A DNA stretch of 64,000 nt, taken from Bradyrhizobium sp. 138 (GTDB taxonomy: Bacteria > Pseudomonadota > Alphaproteobacteria > Rhizobiales > Xanthobacteraceae). This document shows, in pieces, positions 27,426 through 37,024 of this stretch. The notes under the pieces are model-generated. The model was given only the letters and a program-made list of their open reading frames with translations, was not told the origin of the DNA and made no database searches. The stretch is from assembly GCF_023074075.1 (NCBI RefSeq), contig NZ_JADPKT010000007.1:186001-250000 (forward strand). Reading direction: 5' to 3'. Made by a program: the position numbers and the translations under genes. How positions within the stretch are numbered: position 1 is the stretch's first letter; the number at the start of each line of letters is the position of its first letter.

Positions 27426-27728
27426 TCACCACATCCTGTCGGGCGCGGACCGGCGGTGAGATGGGCGAACTGAAGTCGGCTGAGACCAATATGGGTTCGT
27501 CAGGCACATCGCCGGCAATCCCATCGCAGAAGCCTTGCAATCCTCCCACGACCGGTAGCTGCAGGAAATCGTGCTGCTGCCGCCCCACTCCCATTGCTGG
27601 AGGCACACCGGATAGTTGGGGTTCAAGACTTCGGCAGCCGCCGGCGCGAATACCGGAGTCACCACGGCAACCATCGATGTCGCGGCGAGCACGCTCAGCA
27701 TCCGTCTCCAGATCGTCGAAATGTTCAT
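27426..27728 (-). CDS. Secreted DUF3551-type protein (100 aa)
   Basis: A small exported protein: signal sequence in MNISTIWRRMLSVLAATSM through APAAAEV, then a mature domain with cysteine spacing YPVCLQQW, ISCSYRSWEDCKAS and AMCLTNPYW, which I recognise as the DUF3551 pattern common in Bradyrhizobium. Four cysteines could form two disulfides. ATG 27728 has an AGGAG Shine-Dalgarno; the longer frame is rejected. Function unknown. Confidence 0.8.
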   Translation of the reverse strand: MNISTIWRRMLSVLAATSMVAVVTPVFAPAAAEVLNPNYPVCLQQWEWGGSSTISCSYRSWEDCKASAMGLPAMCLTNPYWSQPTSVRPSHRRSAPDRMW

Positions 27729-27800
27729 GGCCAGAAGCTCCTTACCGTGCTCTCGAACGATCCACCATTTAGGTGCTCGGTGCACGGCTCACAAATAAAA

Positions 27801-27824
27801 ACCCCGGCAGTTTCCTGCCGGGGT
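27801..27824 (-). terminator. Intrinsic terminator of the porin gene
   Basis: ACCCCGGCAG and CTGCCGGGGT form a 10-bp stem with a 4-base loop. On the minus strand it ends in TTTTTAT, a good U-tract. It lies 26 bp beyond the porin stop. Confidence 0.88.
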
Positions 27825-27849
27825 TCTCTAACCAATCCGAGGATTGATC

Positions 27850-29352
27850 TTAGAAGGTGCGCTGAGCGCGGAGCAACAGGATCAGCGAGTTCTGATCCTT
27901 CAGCTCGTACACAGCTGCCGGCTTCGCGGCAGTTGCGACCGCAGTGTTCGCACCGCTGACCGTACCGGAGTACTTCTGATCCAGACGCGAATAGCTCAGG
28001 TCGGCCGTGAACGCCAGGTTCTTGACCGGAGTCCAGACGGTGTTGATGCCGATAACGCCGAAGTTGAAGTCCGGGTTACAGGTCGCACCAGCCGACGGGC
28101 CGAGAGCAGCGAAGTTCGCGCAGATCAGCGCCTTGGCATTGGTGCTGTAGCTCAAAGCACCATAGCCGCCGTAGATCGCGCTGATCCAGTTCGGGCTCCA
28201 GTTGTGGGTGTAGCCACCGCGGACGCCCCAGGTCTTCGTGGTCTCGATACCACCGCCGGCAGCGCTGAACACGCCGTCAGTGATACCAGCGAAACCGACG
28301 CTCTGGTAGGCGCCAGCCACGCCCGTGCCGCTGTACATGAAGAACGACTGCGGGAACAGGATCTGGAAGTTCTCCCTCGACATGCCGTCGGTGTAGACCG
28401 CCTGCAAGTTGATCGAGTCGCCCGCACCGGTCGGGATGTTCTTGATCGACAAGGAGCCCTGCACAGCCCAGCCCCACTTGTCCGACGGGTGACCCGTGGG
28501 TTCCGTCGTGCCGTAGTAGCCGGCATGCAGCTCATGCGCAGCAACCGACAATTGGGCAAGACCCCAGGCCTGGTCTACGCGGACCGCGCCGACGATGTCG
28601 GGCGAGCGCGTTCCACCCCAGCCGTTGTTGCCGTAGACGCCCTGAACAAACGTCGCAGCATTGGCAGCGTTGATGTTCCACAGGTTGCCCTGGCCGTTCG
28701 ACTGAGTGGTCGGATCTTCGATCGCGATCGAAGCGGTGACGCCCTGGCCGAAGTCAGCGGTGTAAGCGACCTGGTTGATACCGGTCACGTGGTTGGAACC
28801 GCCCGGAATGGTATCGGGACCGCCAGCCGGATAGCTCTGCCACGGAGCGTCGAAGATCGAGACGGTGCGGCCGAAGGTGAAGCCAGCGAACTGGATGAAC
28901 GCATGGTAGAGGCCGAGCGTCGCCGAACCGGTCGAGAAGGTCGACGGGTTGCTGCCAGTGACGTTCTGCGAATCATAGCTGAAGATCGTGTCGGCGTAGG
29001 TACGAACAACGCCGTACTCGGTCGCCGTGCGGGTGTCGATGTTGAAGTCGAGACGAGCGCGGCTGTAGAAGTAGTTCGTCAGACGGTTGTTCGAGCCACC
29101 GTTCGAGGTGCTCGCGCTCTGCCTGAAACCATAGTCGCCAGCGCCACCGAGAACCATGTCAGCGCGGACGTAACCACCCAGCTTGATGCAGGTGTCGGTG
29201 CCCGGGATGTAGTAGAAACCCGCACCGTACAGGGAGCAGATCTTCACGTACTCGACCGCCTTGGCCTTCACGGGGAGATCGGCTGCCTGAGCTCCGCCCA
29301 CGGCGATCAGACCCGCCGCTGAGCCGAGCAAAAGGCTCTTTACCAACTTCAT
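27850..29352 (-). CDS. Porin (Rhizobiales Porin_2 family)
   Basis: A 500-residue outer-membrane beta-barrel for small-solute passage. The signal peptide is MKLVKSLLLGSAAGLIAVGG then AQA. The mature start ADLPVKAKAVEYVKICSLYG and CIKLGGYVRADMVLGG are typical of this family, and the C-terminus ends in aromatic QRTF, as outer-membrane proteins do. A GGAGG Shine-Dalgarno precedes the ATG. Codon choice is visibly less GC-biased than its neighbours, which fits high expression. Confidence 0.95.
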   Translation of the reverse strand: MKLVKSLLLGSAAGLIAVGGAQAADLPVKAKAVEYVKICSLYGAGFYYIPGTDTCIKLGGYVRADMVLGGAGDYGFRQSASTSNGGSNNRLTNYFYSRARLDFNIDTRTATEYGVVRTYADTIFSYDSQNVTGSNPSTFSTGSATLGLYHAFIQFAGFTFGRTVSIFDAPWQSYPAGGPDTIPGGSNHVTGINQVAYTADFGQGVTASIAIEDPTTQSNGQGNLWNINAANAATFVQGVYGNNGWGGTRSPDIVGAVRVDQAWGLAQLSVAAHELHAGYYGTTEPTGHPSDKWGWAVQGSLSIKNIPTGAGDSINLQAVYTDGMSRENFQILFPQSFFMYSGTGVAGAYQSVGFAGITDGVFSAAGGGIETTKTWGVRGGYTHNWSPNWISAIYGGYGALSYSTNAKALICANFAALGPSAGATCNPDFNFGVIGINTVWTPVKNLAFTADLSYSRLDQKYSGTVSGANTAVATAAKPAAVYELKDQNSLILLLRAQRTF

Positions 29353-30104
29353 GTTAAACCTCCAAGTTGCTCTCAGGGAAGGTCACTGACCGGACGGCCA
29401 ATTCCCCAACTCCCTCTAAATCACCGCTTTCGGTTCCTTCGCGTCTTCGGACACACCCGCATGAACGCGAGGGACTTAAGCGAATGACCTAAACGGGACG
29501 ACCTCGGGATGCCCCCCTCCGTCGCTCAGTCACAATTACCGAACGTCCTTGCACACACAACAAGAGAACGCTCCGAAACGCGCCGGTAGAGCGTGTTTTC
29601 CAACGGGTGTTGCACAAATAACACGCAGATGTGATCAAGTCGCCCTTGCAACACTTTGTTTACATTGATGTTTTCGGAGCGGTTCCAAACGCCATCAAAG
29701 TTCCCCACATGAGGCGCCGCGCGCGAGGCCGCGGCTTGAGCCAGCTTTGAGCCGCTCGAATCGTGGAATCAGAGGAGACTCAATGTGCAGGCATCAACCG
29801 CCTCCCCGCCGCGCAATCCGACGCGAACAGGCCGCTGCAAACGCCTCCGGCGCCCCGGGTGACGCTCTCTGTCACTCTCTATATGGAGGTCATGGCCGTG
29901 GGACGATCGGGCTCGACAGTTCGGCGAGCCAGGATCTGGCGGCGCTCGTCCCTTCTAGGCGCCTTGAATTCCTCGGAAATTCGGCGCCATGCCCTCGTCC
30001 GACCGCAAACCCGCCTCGTTTCGCAAATCACTGGGAATATTCGAGCGAAAACACGCGCTTCCAAATTGACCAGCCCGAGCAAATAGATGCATAAGGCTCG
30101 CACC
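29353..30104. other. Long region without a gene, porin upstream to tRNA-Ser
   Basis: About 750 bp with only implausible ORFs. The part near 29540-29700 is unusually A/T-rich for this genome (for example AACACTTTGTTTACATTGAT). It should contain the porin promoter and a long untranslated leader or an unrecognised small RNA. I see no repeat or terminator in it. Confidence 0.5.
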
Positions 30105-30197
30105 GGAGAGGTGGCCGAGTGGCTGAAGGCAACGCTTTGCTAAAGCGTCATACGGTCTCAAGCTGTATCGAGGGTTCGAATCCCTCCCTCTCCGCCA
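30105..30197 (+). tRNA. tRNA-Ser (GCU)
   Basis: Acceptor arm GGAGAGG pairs with CCTCTCC, followed by discriminator G and an encoded CCA at 30195-30197. The anticodon loop CTTTGCTAAAG gives anticodon GCU for AGC and AGU codons. A long variable arm and GGTTCGAATCC T-arm confirm a class II serine tRNA. Confidence 0.96.
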
Positions 30198-30388
30198 CGC
30201 GCCAGCAGAATCCCATCAGCGGAATCAAGGTCTCCGCATCTTTTCGGCGGAAAGGGATCAGCGATGCCGACACGAGAGCTCCGAGCAAGGATGGTCACGG
30301 AGAGCCCACGCGATTTGCGCGTCCTTGTAGAGTTTTGCACCATTTCGCCCGAGCACTGCCCCCTAGATCGGATCCAGAAATCCATCGC

Positions 30389-32398
30389 ATGTCACAACAA
30401 GGCCGCAACAAGGGCGCCTCGGCCCCCCCCTCACTCCATCCGTCAGCTATTCTGGACCAGGCCATTGCGGCCCACCGTTCGGGCAATCTGCCGGACGCTG
30501 AACGGGCCTACACGACGATCCTGAAGGGCAGCAGGACGCATGCCGTCGCGCTCCATATGCTGGGGCTGTTGCACGCCCAGCGCGGTCATTTTTCGGACGC
30601 CGAGCCTTTGCTGAAGAGGGCCGCGCGCGTCGATCCCGGCAATCCCGACGTACTCTTCAACTATGCCAACGTGCTACGTGCATTAGACAAGCCGGATGAT
30701 GCGCTCGCCTGGCTTGCGAAGGTGATCGCCCTGGCTCCGAACTTCGCGGACGCGCATCTCAATCGCGGAGCGATCCTTATTGCGCAGCAGCAGCCTCGCG
30801 AAGCCATAGCCGAGTTTGATCGCGCCATTGCGATCGCACCGTCGAGCGCCGCGTTCGCCAACCGAGGCAGCGCGTTGCAGCAGCTTGGTCTACTCGAGAA
30901 AGCGCGTGACAGCTACCGCCGCGCCATCGAGATTGCACCGGCCGACCCACAGAACCATTTCGCGGTCTCTGAGGTTCTTGGCCAGTTGGGACACGACGAC
31001 CAAGCGATCGCGGCGCTGGAACGAACGGTCGCACTTGATAAGACATTCCCGTTTGCGCTGAGCAACCTTGTCGCTTGCAAACGGAAGCGCGGCGACTGGA
31101 GCAGTTTTGAACGTGAACAGGCCGCCATGGACGAGGCTGTCGAGGCAGGCGTGCCGGTCGACCCCTTCACCTTCTTTCATGTCTCCTCATCGCCTGCGCG
31201 CCAATTGACCTGCGCGAAGACCTATGTCGCCAAGGTGGCCCCGGACGGGGGTGCCGCCAGGCCTGCAACGCCGAGACCGGCGTCGCGGCTCCGGGTCGCG
31301 TATATGTCGGCCGATTTTCGCAGTCATGCCACCGCGTATTTGATGGCCGGGGTCTTCGAGGAGCATGACCGCGAGCGCTTCGACGTCACCGCCATCTCCT
31401 ACGGGCCCGACGACGACAGCCAGATGCGCAAGCGCCTAAGGGCCGCATTCGAACGTTTTGAAGATGTCAGCGATCTCGCGGACGAGGACGTCGTCAAGCT
31501 GATCCGCCAGCTCGATATCGAGGTTCTCGTCGATCTCGGCGGCTTCACCGCCGGTGGGCGGCCGAAAATCATTGCGCGCCGGCCGGCTCCTGTCCAGGTC
31601 AGCTATCTCGGCTTTCCCGGCACGATGGGCGCCCCCTATGTCGACTACGTGATGGCCGACCGGATCGTCATCCCCGAAGCAGAGCAGCCCTATTACGCCG
31701 AGAAGGTGATCTATCTTCCCGATAGCTACCAGGCGACCGACGCCAAGCGCCCACTCCCGTCATATTCCCCGAGCCGGAGCCAGCTCGGACTGGCGGACGA
31801 TGCGTTGGTCTACTGCGCGTTCAACAGAAGCCCCAAGATCACTCCCCCACTGTTCGGCGTCTGGATGCGGTTGCTCGACAAAACACCCGGGAGCGTCCTT
31901 TGGCTGCTGGATGGAGACCCGGCCGCCACGGAGAATCTGAAGCGCGAAGCCGTTGCGCGGGGGATCGCAGCCGAGAGAATCGTGTTCGCACCGCCCGTCC
32001 CTGCTGACGAGCATTTGGCCCGCCACCAGGTCGCCGATCTGTTCCTGGACACATTGCCTTACAACGCCCACACCGGGGCCAGCGACGCCCTCTGGGCCGG
32101 CTTGCCGGTCCTGACCTGCCTTGGCACCACCTTCGCCGGACGCGTTGCAGCCAGCCTCCTGAATGCTGTCGGCCTTCCTGAGCTGGTGACGCGATCACTG
32201 GACGAATATGAGGGCTTAGCGGTCCAGATCGCGCGTGATTCCGAACTTCGAGCCGCCCTCAAGAGCAAGCTGGCGGCACATCGGACCACTTGGCCTCTGT
32301 TCGATACTGCCCGGATGACGCGACACATCGAAAAGGCCTTCAATGAAATGTGGCGCCGCCACTGCGCTGGCGAAGCGCCGGCTTCGTTTGCCGTCTAA
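30389..32398 (+). CDS. TPR protein with GT41 (O-GlcNAc transferase/SPINDLY-like) domain
   Basis: A 669-residue protein. Residues about 15-250 are tetratricopeptide repeats (for example RSGNLPDAERAYTTILK, NPDVLFNYANVLRAL, PNFADAHLNRGAIL). The C-terminal half is a GT41 transferase: AYMSADFRSHATAYLMAGVFE, VDLGGFTAGGRP, AFNRSPKITPPLFGVW (lysine that holds UDP in OGT) and DTLPYNAHTGASDALWAGLP. It probably glycosylates proteins with a nucleotide-sugar donor in the cytosol. The start ATG 30389 lies 190 bp after tRNA-Ser; earlier frames run through the tRNA and are not real. The FkbM gene follows. Confidence 0.9.
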   Translation: MSQQGRNKGASAPPSLHPSAILDQAIAAHRSGNLPDAERAYTTILKGSRTHAVALHMLGLLHAQRGHFSDAEPLLKRAARVDPGNPDVLFNYANVLRALDKPDDALAWLAKVIALAPNFADAHLNRGAILIAQQQPREAIAEFDRAIAIAPSSAAFANRGSALQQLGLLEKARDSYRRAIEIAPADPQNHFAVSEVLGQLGHDDQAIAALERTVALDKTFPFALSNLVACKRKRGDWSSFEREQAAMDEAVEAGVPVDPFTFFHVSSSPARQLTCAKTYVAKVAPDGGAARPATPRPASRLRVAYMSADFRSHATAYLMAGVFEEHDRERFDVTAISYGPDDDSQMRKRLRAAFERFEDVSDLADEDVVKLIRQLDIEVLVDLGGFTAGGRPKIIARRPAPVQVSYLGFPGTMGAPYVDYVMADRIVIPEAEQPYYAEKVIYLPDSYQATDAKRPLPSYSPSRSQLGLADDALVYCAFNRSPKITPPLFGVWMRLLDKTPGSVLWLLDGDPAATENLKREAVARGIAAERIVFAPPVPADEHLARHQVADLFLDTLPYNAHTGASDALWAGLPVLTCLGTTFAGRVAASLLNAVGLPELVTRSLDEYEGLAVQIARDSELRAALKSKLAAHRTTWPLFDTARMTRHIEKAFNEMWRRHCAGEAPASFAV

Positions 32399-32462
32399 AT
32401 CTCGTCATGAGGTCGCCTTGGCCTGAAGCCTCATGTCATTCCTTCCATGAGCTTAATCGCAT

Positions 32463-33326
32463 ATGACTGACAACGAACCGGACCTTTTGAACAACCTCAT
32501 CCAGCCGGAACGGCTGACCTCGGTGGTTGATGTCGGAGCCAATCCGATCGATGGCGAGCCGCCCTACAAGGCGATGCTGCAACGAAGACTTTGTACCGTC
32601 GTTGGCTTTGAACCGCAGGACGAAGCGCTTGCAGAGCTCAATGCCCGCAAGAGCGATCTCGAGAGCTACTATCACTATGTCGTTGGGACTGGGCACAAGG
32701 CAAAACTGCGTCTGTGCCGGCTACCGGGAATGACGAGCCTGCTGCTTCCGGATCAGAATGTGCTGTCGCATTTTGCAAAATTTGCCGAATGGGGCAGCGT
32801 CGTCAGCGAACATCCGGTCCAGACCCGCCGGCTCGACGATATTGCCGAAATCCAGCATCTGGATTTCCTGAAAATTGACGTTCAGGGCTCCGAATTAGCA
32901 GTCTTCGGAAGCGGGCGGGAAAAGCTGAAGCAGGCAGTCGCCGTCCAAACGGAGGCCTCGTTTCTTTGCCTGTACAAGGACCAGCCAACCTTCGGCGATA
33001 TTGATGGCGAACTGCGCAAGCAGGGGTTCATTCCTCACGCTTTTACGGCCGTCAAACAGCGCATGATCGCTCCATTGAGCGACCCGTCCAATCCCCACGC
33101 GGCCATGAACCAGCTACTGGAGGCCGATATCGTCTATGTGCGAAACTTCATGCGGCCGGCTGCCATGACGGTCGAGCAACTCAAGCATCTCGCAATGATC
33201 GCTCATCATTGCTACCACTCGTTCGACCTAGTCGCGAACTGCGTGCACCACCTGGTTGCGCGCAAGGCGATCCCCGATCGGGCGATTCACGATTACATGG
33301 CGTCGATCCAGCTTACGCAACGCTGA
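32463..33326 (+). CDS. FkbM family methyltransferase
   Basis: A 287-residue SAM-dependent methyltransferase. The SAM site begins TSVVDVGANPIDGEPPY, then VVGFEPQDEALAEL, and the FkbM hallmark DFLKIDVQGSELAVF is present. It is 64 bp downstream of the GT41 gene on the same strand, so the two may jointly modify a glycan or glycoprotein such as flagellin or a surface polysaccharide; that pairing is an inference. Confidence 0.88.
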   Translation: MTDNEPDLLNNLIQPERLTSVVDVGANPIDGEPPYKAMLQRRLCTVVGFEPQDEALAELNARKSDLESYYHYVVGTGHKAKLRLCRLPGMTSLLLPDQNVLSHFAKFAEWGSVVSEHPVQTRRLDDIAEIQHLDFLKIDVQGSELAVFGSGREKLKQAVAVQTEASFLCLYKDQPTFGDIDGELRKQGFIPHAFTAVKQRMIAPLSDPSNPHAAMNQLLEADIVYVRNFMRPAAMTVEQLKHLAMIAHHCYHSFDLVANCVHHLVARKAIPDRAIHDYMASIQLTQR

Positions 33327-33362
33327 ACTGATTGCACGATCGCCCGGGCCGGGGTGAATCGC

Positions 33363-33629
33363 TCAGTGGGCGGAAACCCACGCCCTCGCCTCACGCTGCG
33401 CGGCCGAGATCTCGATCTCCGACATCTGCCCGGCGACTTCCTGGCGCAGCGCCACGGCGTCCTTGCGGCCCTTCAGCGCGGCGAGGTTGAACCATTTATG
33501 TGCGGCGACGAGATCGACGAGGCCGGCGCGGCCGCTCGCCCAATAAATCCCACGCTCGAACAGCACGTCCGACAGCGCGCTCGCGTCGATCGGCGTTGCC
33601 GTCTCGATATTGAAAGTACCCTGAAACAT
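33363..33629 (-). CDS. Sel1-repeat-like small protein (88 aa)
   Basis: Contains a single Sel1-type helical repeat, GLVDLVAAHKWFNLAALKGR, followed by the rhizobial tail pattern RQEVAGQMSEIEISAAQREARAW. It has no signal peptide. ATG 33629 was chosen; the longer frame upstream lacks similarity. It may be a protein-interaction module; the partner is unknown. It faces the FkbM gene tail to tail. Confidence 0.8.
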   Translation of the reverse strand: MFQGTFNIETATPIDASALSDVLFERGIYWASGRAGLVDLVAAHKWFNLAALKGRKDAVALRQEVAGQMSEIEISAAQREARAWVSAH

Positions 33630-33803
33630 CACGCATCCCCTTTGTTCTTGTGCCGCCTCGTTCCCCCGAGCGCGGCTCCCGTCCAACTCTGATGTGCATG
33701 ACCCTTCCCGGGATCGTGCACTGTTCAACTCATCCCCAAGGCTTTCTTGCCTATTGCCAAGGCTTCTTGCCCATTGCCGTTTGCCGGCTTGTTGGAGGCG
33801 ATG

Positions 33804-33962
33804 ATGGCGGGCAAATTTGAATGGCAGTTTAAGTATCGCGATGAAGCAGACGTAAACGCGGAGGCGCGGCGCGAGCGCGAGGAATGCAAAAAGCCCTTAT
33901 TTGACGGGCACTTCTGCGATTCGTCAGATTCGGTTTACCCTGCGATTTTGGGAGAACGATAA
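33804..33962 (+). CDS. Possible small protein (52 aa)
   Basis: The frame MAGKFEWQFKYRDEADVNA continues as a charged helix, EARREREE, to a stop at 33960-33962. A GGAGG Shine-Dalgarno sits five bases before ATG 33804, which is the main support. The last ~20 residues look unconstrained. No family recognised; it could be a chance ORF. Confidence 0.35.
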   Translation: MAGKFEWQFKYRDEADVNAEARREREECKKPLFDGHFCDSSDSVYPAILGER

Positions 33963-34569
33963 CCATCGCGCGCGGTGGCGCGTGCCCGCGGCTGCCCACT
34001 CTCCGTCGTCACTCGCGAAGGCGCCAGGGCGATCGCGCTGGAAGACTGTTCGTCTGGGGCCTTCCTTCGAGACGCCCGCCTTTGGCGGGCCCTCAGGATG
34101 AGGACGGAATGTGCGGCAGCGGGTTCAACGGCCACCGATGCTACTGAGAAGCTGCGGCGCACTGGATCGGGCCGGGCGATGACACCGCACACGCGGAACG
34201 ACGCGCGGACTGCGGGCCCCAACATGCACGCGGCACGTCGCGCTGCTCAATGGCAGAGCGGCCACGTCATGGTCAGAACAGCAATGTCTGGGAAAGGAAT
34301 GCCGGCAATGCCCCGGCCTCAGGAGAACGAGGGCGTCGGCGAACACGTCAGGACCAGATTTCACGTCGACCCGAAGGCCGCTTGTGAAATTGCGGAGCCC
34401 CTTGCGGAGAACCGCACCGAACGAAGAAAACTCGTTTCTTCTGCCGGACCGTCGAGAGAACGATCCGACCGTTGACCTGATGTCTCGCCGACACCCTCTA
34501 TCGTCGATCAGAACCTTGAGGCGCTGATGACGTGCCGGCTGCTAGAGCCGGCAACTTCAGAAGTCGAAG
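33963..34569. other. Region without a supported gene; partial REP-like segment
   Basis: About 600 bp. Around 34045-34105 CCTTCGAGACGCCCGCC and GGCGGGCCCTCAGGATGAGG form a palindromic segment like the one at 58925-58998. ORFs here in several frames are arginine- and alanine-rich shadows. A hairpin, TGCCGGCT/AGCCGGCA at 34533-34553, lies just past the 3' end of the lysine-rich peptide gene but lacks a T-tract. Confidence 0.5.
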
Positions 34570-34668
34570 TTACTTCTTCTTGGCGACCTTGCGGGTCTTC
34601 TTCGCAGTCTTCTTCACTGCGCTCTTCGCCTTCTTCGCCTTCTTTGCCTTCTTAGCTTTCTTGGCCAT
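34570..34668 (-). CDS. 32-residue lysine/alanine-rich histone H1-like peptide
   Basis: The reading frame is ATG to TAA, 32 residues, opening MAKKAKKAKKAKKAKSAV and ending TAKKTRKVAKKK. More than half the residues are lysine and the rest mostly alanine, like the C-terminal tail of histone H1 or bacterial H1-like DNA-binding proteins. A GGAGGG Shine-Dalgarno sits at ideal distance from the ATG. It has long non-coding flanks on both sides. Nucleic-acid binding is inferred from composition only. Confidence 0.75.
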   Translation of the reverse strand: MAKKAKKAKKAKKAKSAVKKTAKKTRKVAKKK

Positions 34669-35237
34669 GTTGCCCTCCGATGTGTGAGATGGCTCTAATC
34701 GCTGCATGCAGTCGGGGATCGAGTGCACACTCATCCCGAATACACCAACACAACGAAAAAAACAGCGTCTCGCTTAAAGAAGTGTTGACGGCGTAAGGCG
34801 CGTGCGCTTGGCGAGCGCGATGCGGGTGCTCCGCACGAGGTGTTGGCCTGATCGCAGAAAGTGGGTGCATCGTGCATGCTCGCGACAGATGCGATTGCAA
34901 AAAAACACTATGCAGAAAGTATTTTCCTGCACTCACGCATTGCGCATCATCGACGCGATGACGCCTATCGCGACGGGCGCGATCACATCGCAAGGGCGCT
35001 CCGCGGACTCTGAGTCGCGACTTTTGGCAACGAAAATATTTTCATGGCCAACGGCGCGAGCGCCCGGCGAAGCGTGTTCAAGCCGCCGTTTTGCGCGAAT
35101 CGCGTGACGGCGATTCGGACGCCGCATCGCCGTCGATCAGGATGAAGTTCACCGCCGAGGATGCGTACGAGCGTCGCGCCGCGAACGGAAAGCGAGGTGA
35201 CGGACACGCTCCATCACCTCGTTCGAATGCGCTGGCG
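34669..35237. other. Non-coding region upstream of the lysine-rich peptide gene
   Basis: About 570 bp between the 32-aa peptide gene and the gatB stop. No plausible ORF. It is locally A/T-rich (AACGAAAAAAACAGCG at about 34755 and CGAAAATATTTTCATGG near 35030). The promoter for the peptide should lie within the first ~150 bp; no clear -35/-10 pair could be assigned. Confidence 0.45.
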
Positions 35238-36722
35238 CTAGACGCCGAGCTTGGACTTGAGCAGGTCGTTGACGCTCTGCGGGTTGGCCTTGCCGCCGGA
35301 CGCCTTCATCACTTGGCCGACGAACCAGCCGAGCGACTGCGGCTTGTCCTTGACCTGCGCGGCCTTGTCCGGATTGGCCGCGATGATGTCGTCGACAACC
35401 TTTTCGATCGCCGAGAGGTCGGTGACCTGCTTCATGCCGCGGCTTTCGACCACCGCGCGAGGATCGCCGCCCTCTTGCCAGACGATCTCGAACAGATCCT
35501 TGGCGATCTTGCCGGAGATCGTGCCCTCGCCGATCAGATCGATGATCGCAGCCAGCTGTTCGGCGTTGACGGGGGTGTCCGTAATATCCCGGCCTTCCTT
35601 GTTGAGACGACCGAACAGCTCGTTGATCACCCAGTTCGCCGCCACCTTGCCGTCGCGCGCGCGGTTGGCGAGCCTGTCGAGCACGGTCTCGTAGAACACC
35701 GCGCTCTCGCGCTCGGCGACCAGCACGCTCGCATCATAGGCCGACAGGCCGAGATCGGCGACGAAACGCGTTTTCTTCTGGTCCGGCAGCTCCGGCAGCT
35801 CCGCCTTCAGCGCGTCGACGAACGCCTGGTTGAACTCCAGCGGCAGCAGATCGGGATCGGGGAAGTAGCGATAGTCATGCGCCTCTTCCTTGGAGCGCAT
35901 CGAGCGCGTCTCGCCCTTGTTGGGGTCGTAGAGCCGCGTCTCCTGCTCGATCGCGCCGCCGTCCTCGAGGATCTCGATCTGGCGCCGCGCCTCGTACTCG
36001 ATCGCCTGCCCGATGAAGTTGATCGAGTTCATGTTCTTGATCTCGCAGCGGGTGCCGAGCGGTCCGCCGGGCTTGCGCACCGAGACGTTGACGTCGGCGC
36101 GCAGAGATCCCTTCTCCATGTCGCCGTCGCAGGTGCCGAGATAGCGCAGGATCGAGCGCAGCTTGGTCACATAGGCCTTGGCCTGCTCGGCATCGCGGAT
36201 ATCGGGCTTGGACACGATCTCCATCAACGCCACGCCGCAGCGATTGAGGTCGACAAAGGACATGGACGGCGACTGGTCATGCAGCAATTTGCCTGCATCC
36301 TGCTCCAGATGCAGCCGCTCGATCCCGATGGTGGCGACCTTGCCGCCGTCCAGTTCGACGACGACCTCGCCCTCGCCGACGATCGGCGACTTGTACTGGC
36401 TGATCTGGTAGCCCTGCGGCGAGTCCGGATAGAAATAGTTCTTGCGGTCGAACACCGAGCGCAGATTGATCGCAGCGTTGAGGCCGAGCCCGGTTCGGAC
36501 AGCCTGCCTGACGCACTCCTCGTTGATGACAGGCAGCATGCCCGGCATCGCCGCATCGACCAGCGAGACATGGCTGTTGGGCTCGCCGCCGAACTCGGTC
36601 GAGGCGCCGGAGAACAGTTTCGACTGCGAGGTGACCTGCGCATGCACCTCCATGCCGATCACGACTTCCCACTCGCCGGTCTGGCCCTTGATCAGTTTTC
36701 CCTGTCTGACTGACGCGTTCAT
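35238..36722 (-). CDS. gatB: Asp-tRNA(Asn)/Glu-tRNA(Gln) amidotransferase subunit B
   Basis: A 494-residue subunit that binds the misacylated tRNA and, with GatA and GatC, converts Glu-tRNA(Gln) or Asp-tRNA(Asn) to the amide. It shows [46 protein letters not shown] and the C-terminal YqeY-like tail. ATG 36722 overlaps the stop of the preceding 101-aa gene as ATGA. Confidence 0.96.
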   Translation of the reverse strand: MNASVRQGKLIKGQTGEWEVVIGMEVHAQVTSQSKLFSGASTEFGGEPNSHVSLVDAAMPGMLPVINEECVRQAVRTGLGLNAAINLRSVFDRKNYFYPDSPQGYQISQYKSPIVGEGEVVVELDGGKVATIGIERLHLEQDAGKLLHDQSPSMSFVDLNRCGVALMEIVSKPDIRDAEQAKAYVTKLRSILRYLGTCDGDMEKGSLRADVNVSVRKPGGPLGTRCEIKNMNSINFIGQAIEYEARRQIEILEDGGAIEQETRLYDPNKGETRSMRSKEEAHDYRYFPDPDLLPLEFNQAFVDALKAELPELPDQKKTRFVADLGLSAYDASVLVAERESAVFYETVLDRLANRARDGKVAANWVINELFGRLNKEGRDITDTPVNAEQLAAIIDLIGEGTISGKIAKDLFEIVWQEGGDPRAVVESRGMKQVTDLSAIEKVVDDIIAANPDKAAQVKDKPQSLGWFVGQVMKASGGKANPQSVNDLLKSKLGV

Positions 36723-37024
36723 GCTTTTCCATCCCCGAGCAGCGCGGAAACCACCCGCTCCCACTCCGCTTCCAATGAATCCTTTGCCGTTGGCTGCCCG
36801 GCCTGGCGGTACCAGTAGCCGGCATTGCCGAGATCGCCTTCGACGCGGTGCAGATAGGCGTGCACCCAGGCCGCCTCACGGCTGCTGTCGTCCTGAACGA
36901 TCTTGTGCGCGCGGTCCCAGTCGCCCTTGGCGGCCCACCAGAGACCTCTCAGCGGCGCGTTCAGGTCCGGCGCGGGCGCCGCACCGTCGAGGCTCGCGAT
37001 GAAGGCCGCGACATTCACCACCAC
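36719..37024 (-). CDS. Conserved hypothetical protein within gatCAB operon (101 aa)
   Basis: A soluble 101-residue protein with a tryptophan-rich helical pattern: [40 protein letters not shown] and YWYRQAGQP. It reads like a pair of TPR/Sel1-like helical hairpins. A GTG start at 37024 or 37021 overlaps the gatA stop, and its own stop overlaps the gatB start, so translation is chained gatA to this gene to gatB. Function unknown; its place suggests a role tied to tRNA-dependent amidation or simple co-expression. Confidence 0.8.
   Translation of the reverse strand: MVVNVAAFIASLDGAAPAPDLNAPLRGLWWAAKGDWDRAHKIVQDDSSREAAWVHAYLHRVEGDLGNAGYWYRQAGQPTAKDSLEAEWERVVSALLGDGKA

Noticed and set aside
29763..30086. 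Plus-strand ORF of 107 residues upstream of tRNA-Ser
   Set aside because: Composition is Arg/Ser-rich with no family similarity, no Shine-Dalgarno seen, and the opposite strand is equally open. Treated as chance.
30105..33400. Integrase or attachment site for an island at tRNA-Ser
   Set aside because: No integrase gene and no repeat of the tRNA 3' end seen downstream within the window.
33975..34475. Plus-strand ORF of 166 residues in the gene-poor 34-kb region
   Set aside because: It runs through a palindromic repeat segment, and its composition is typical of shadow frames. No recognisable domain.
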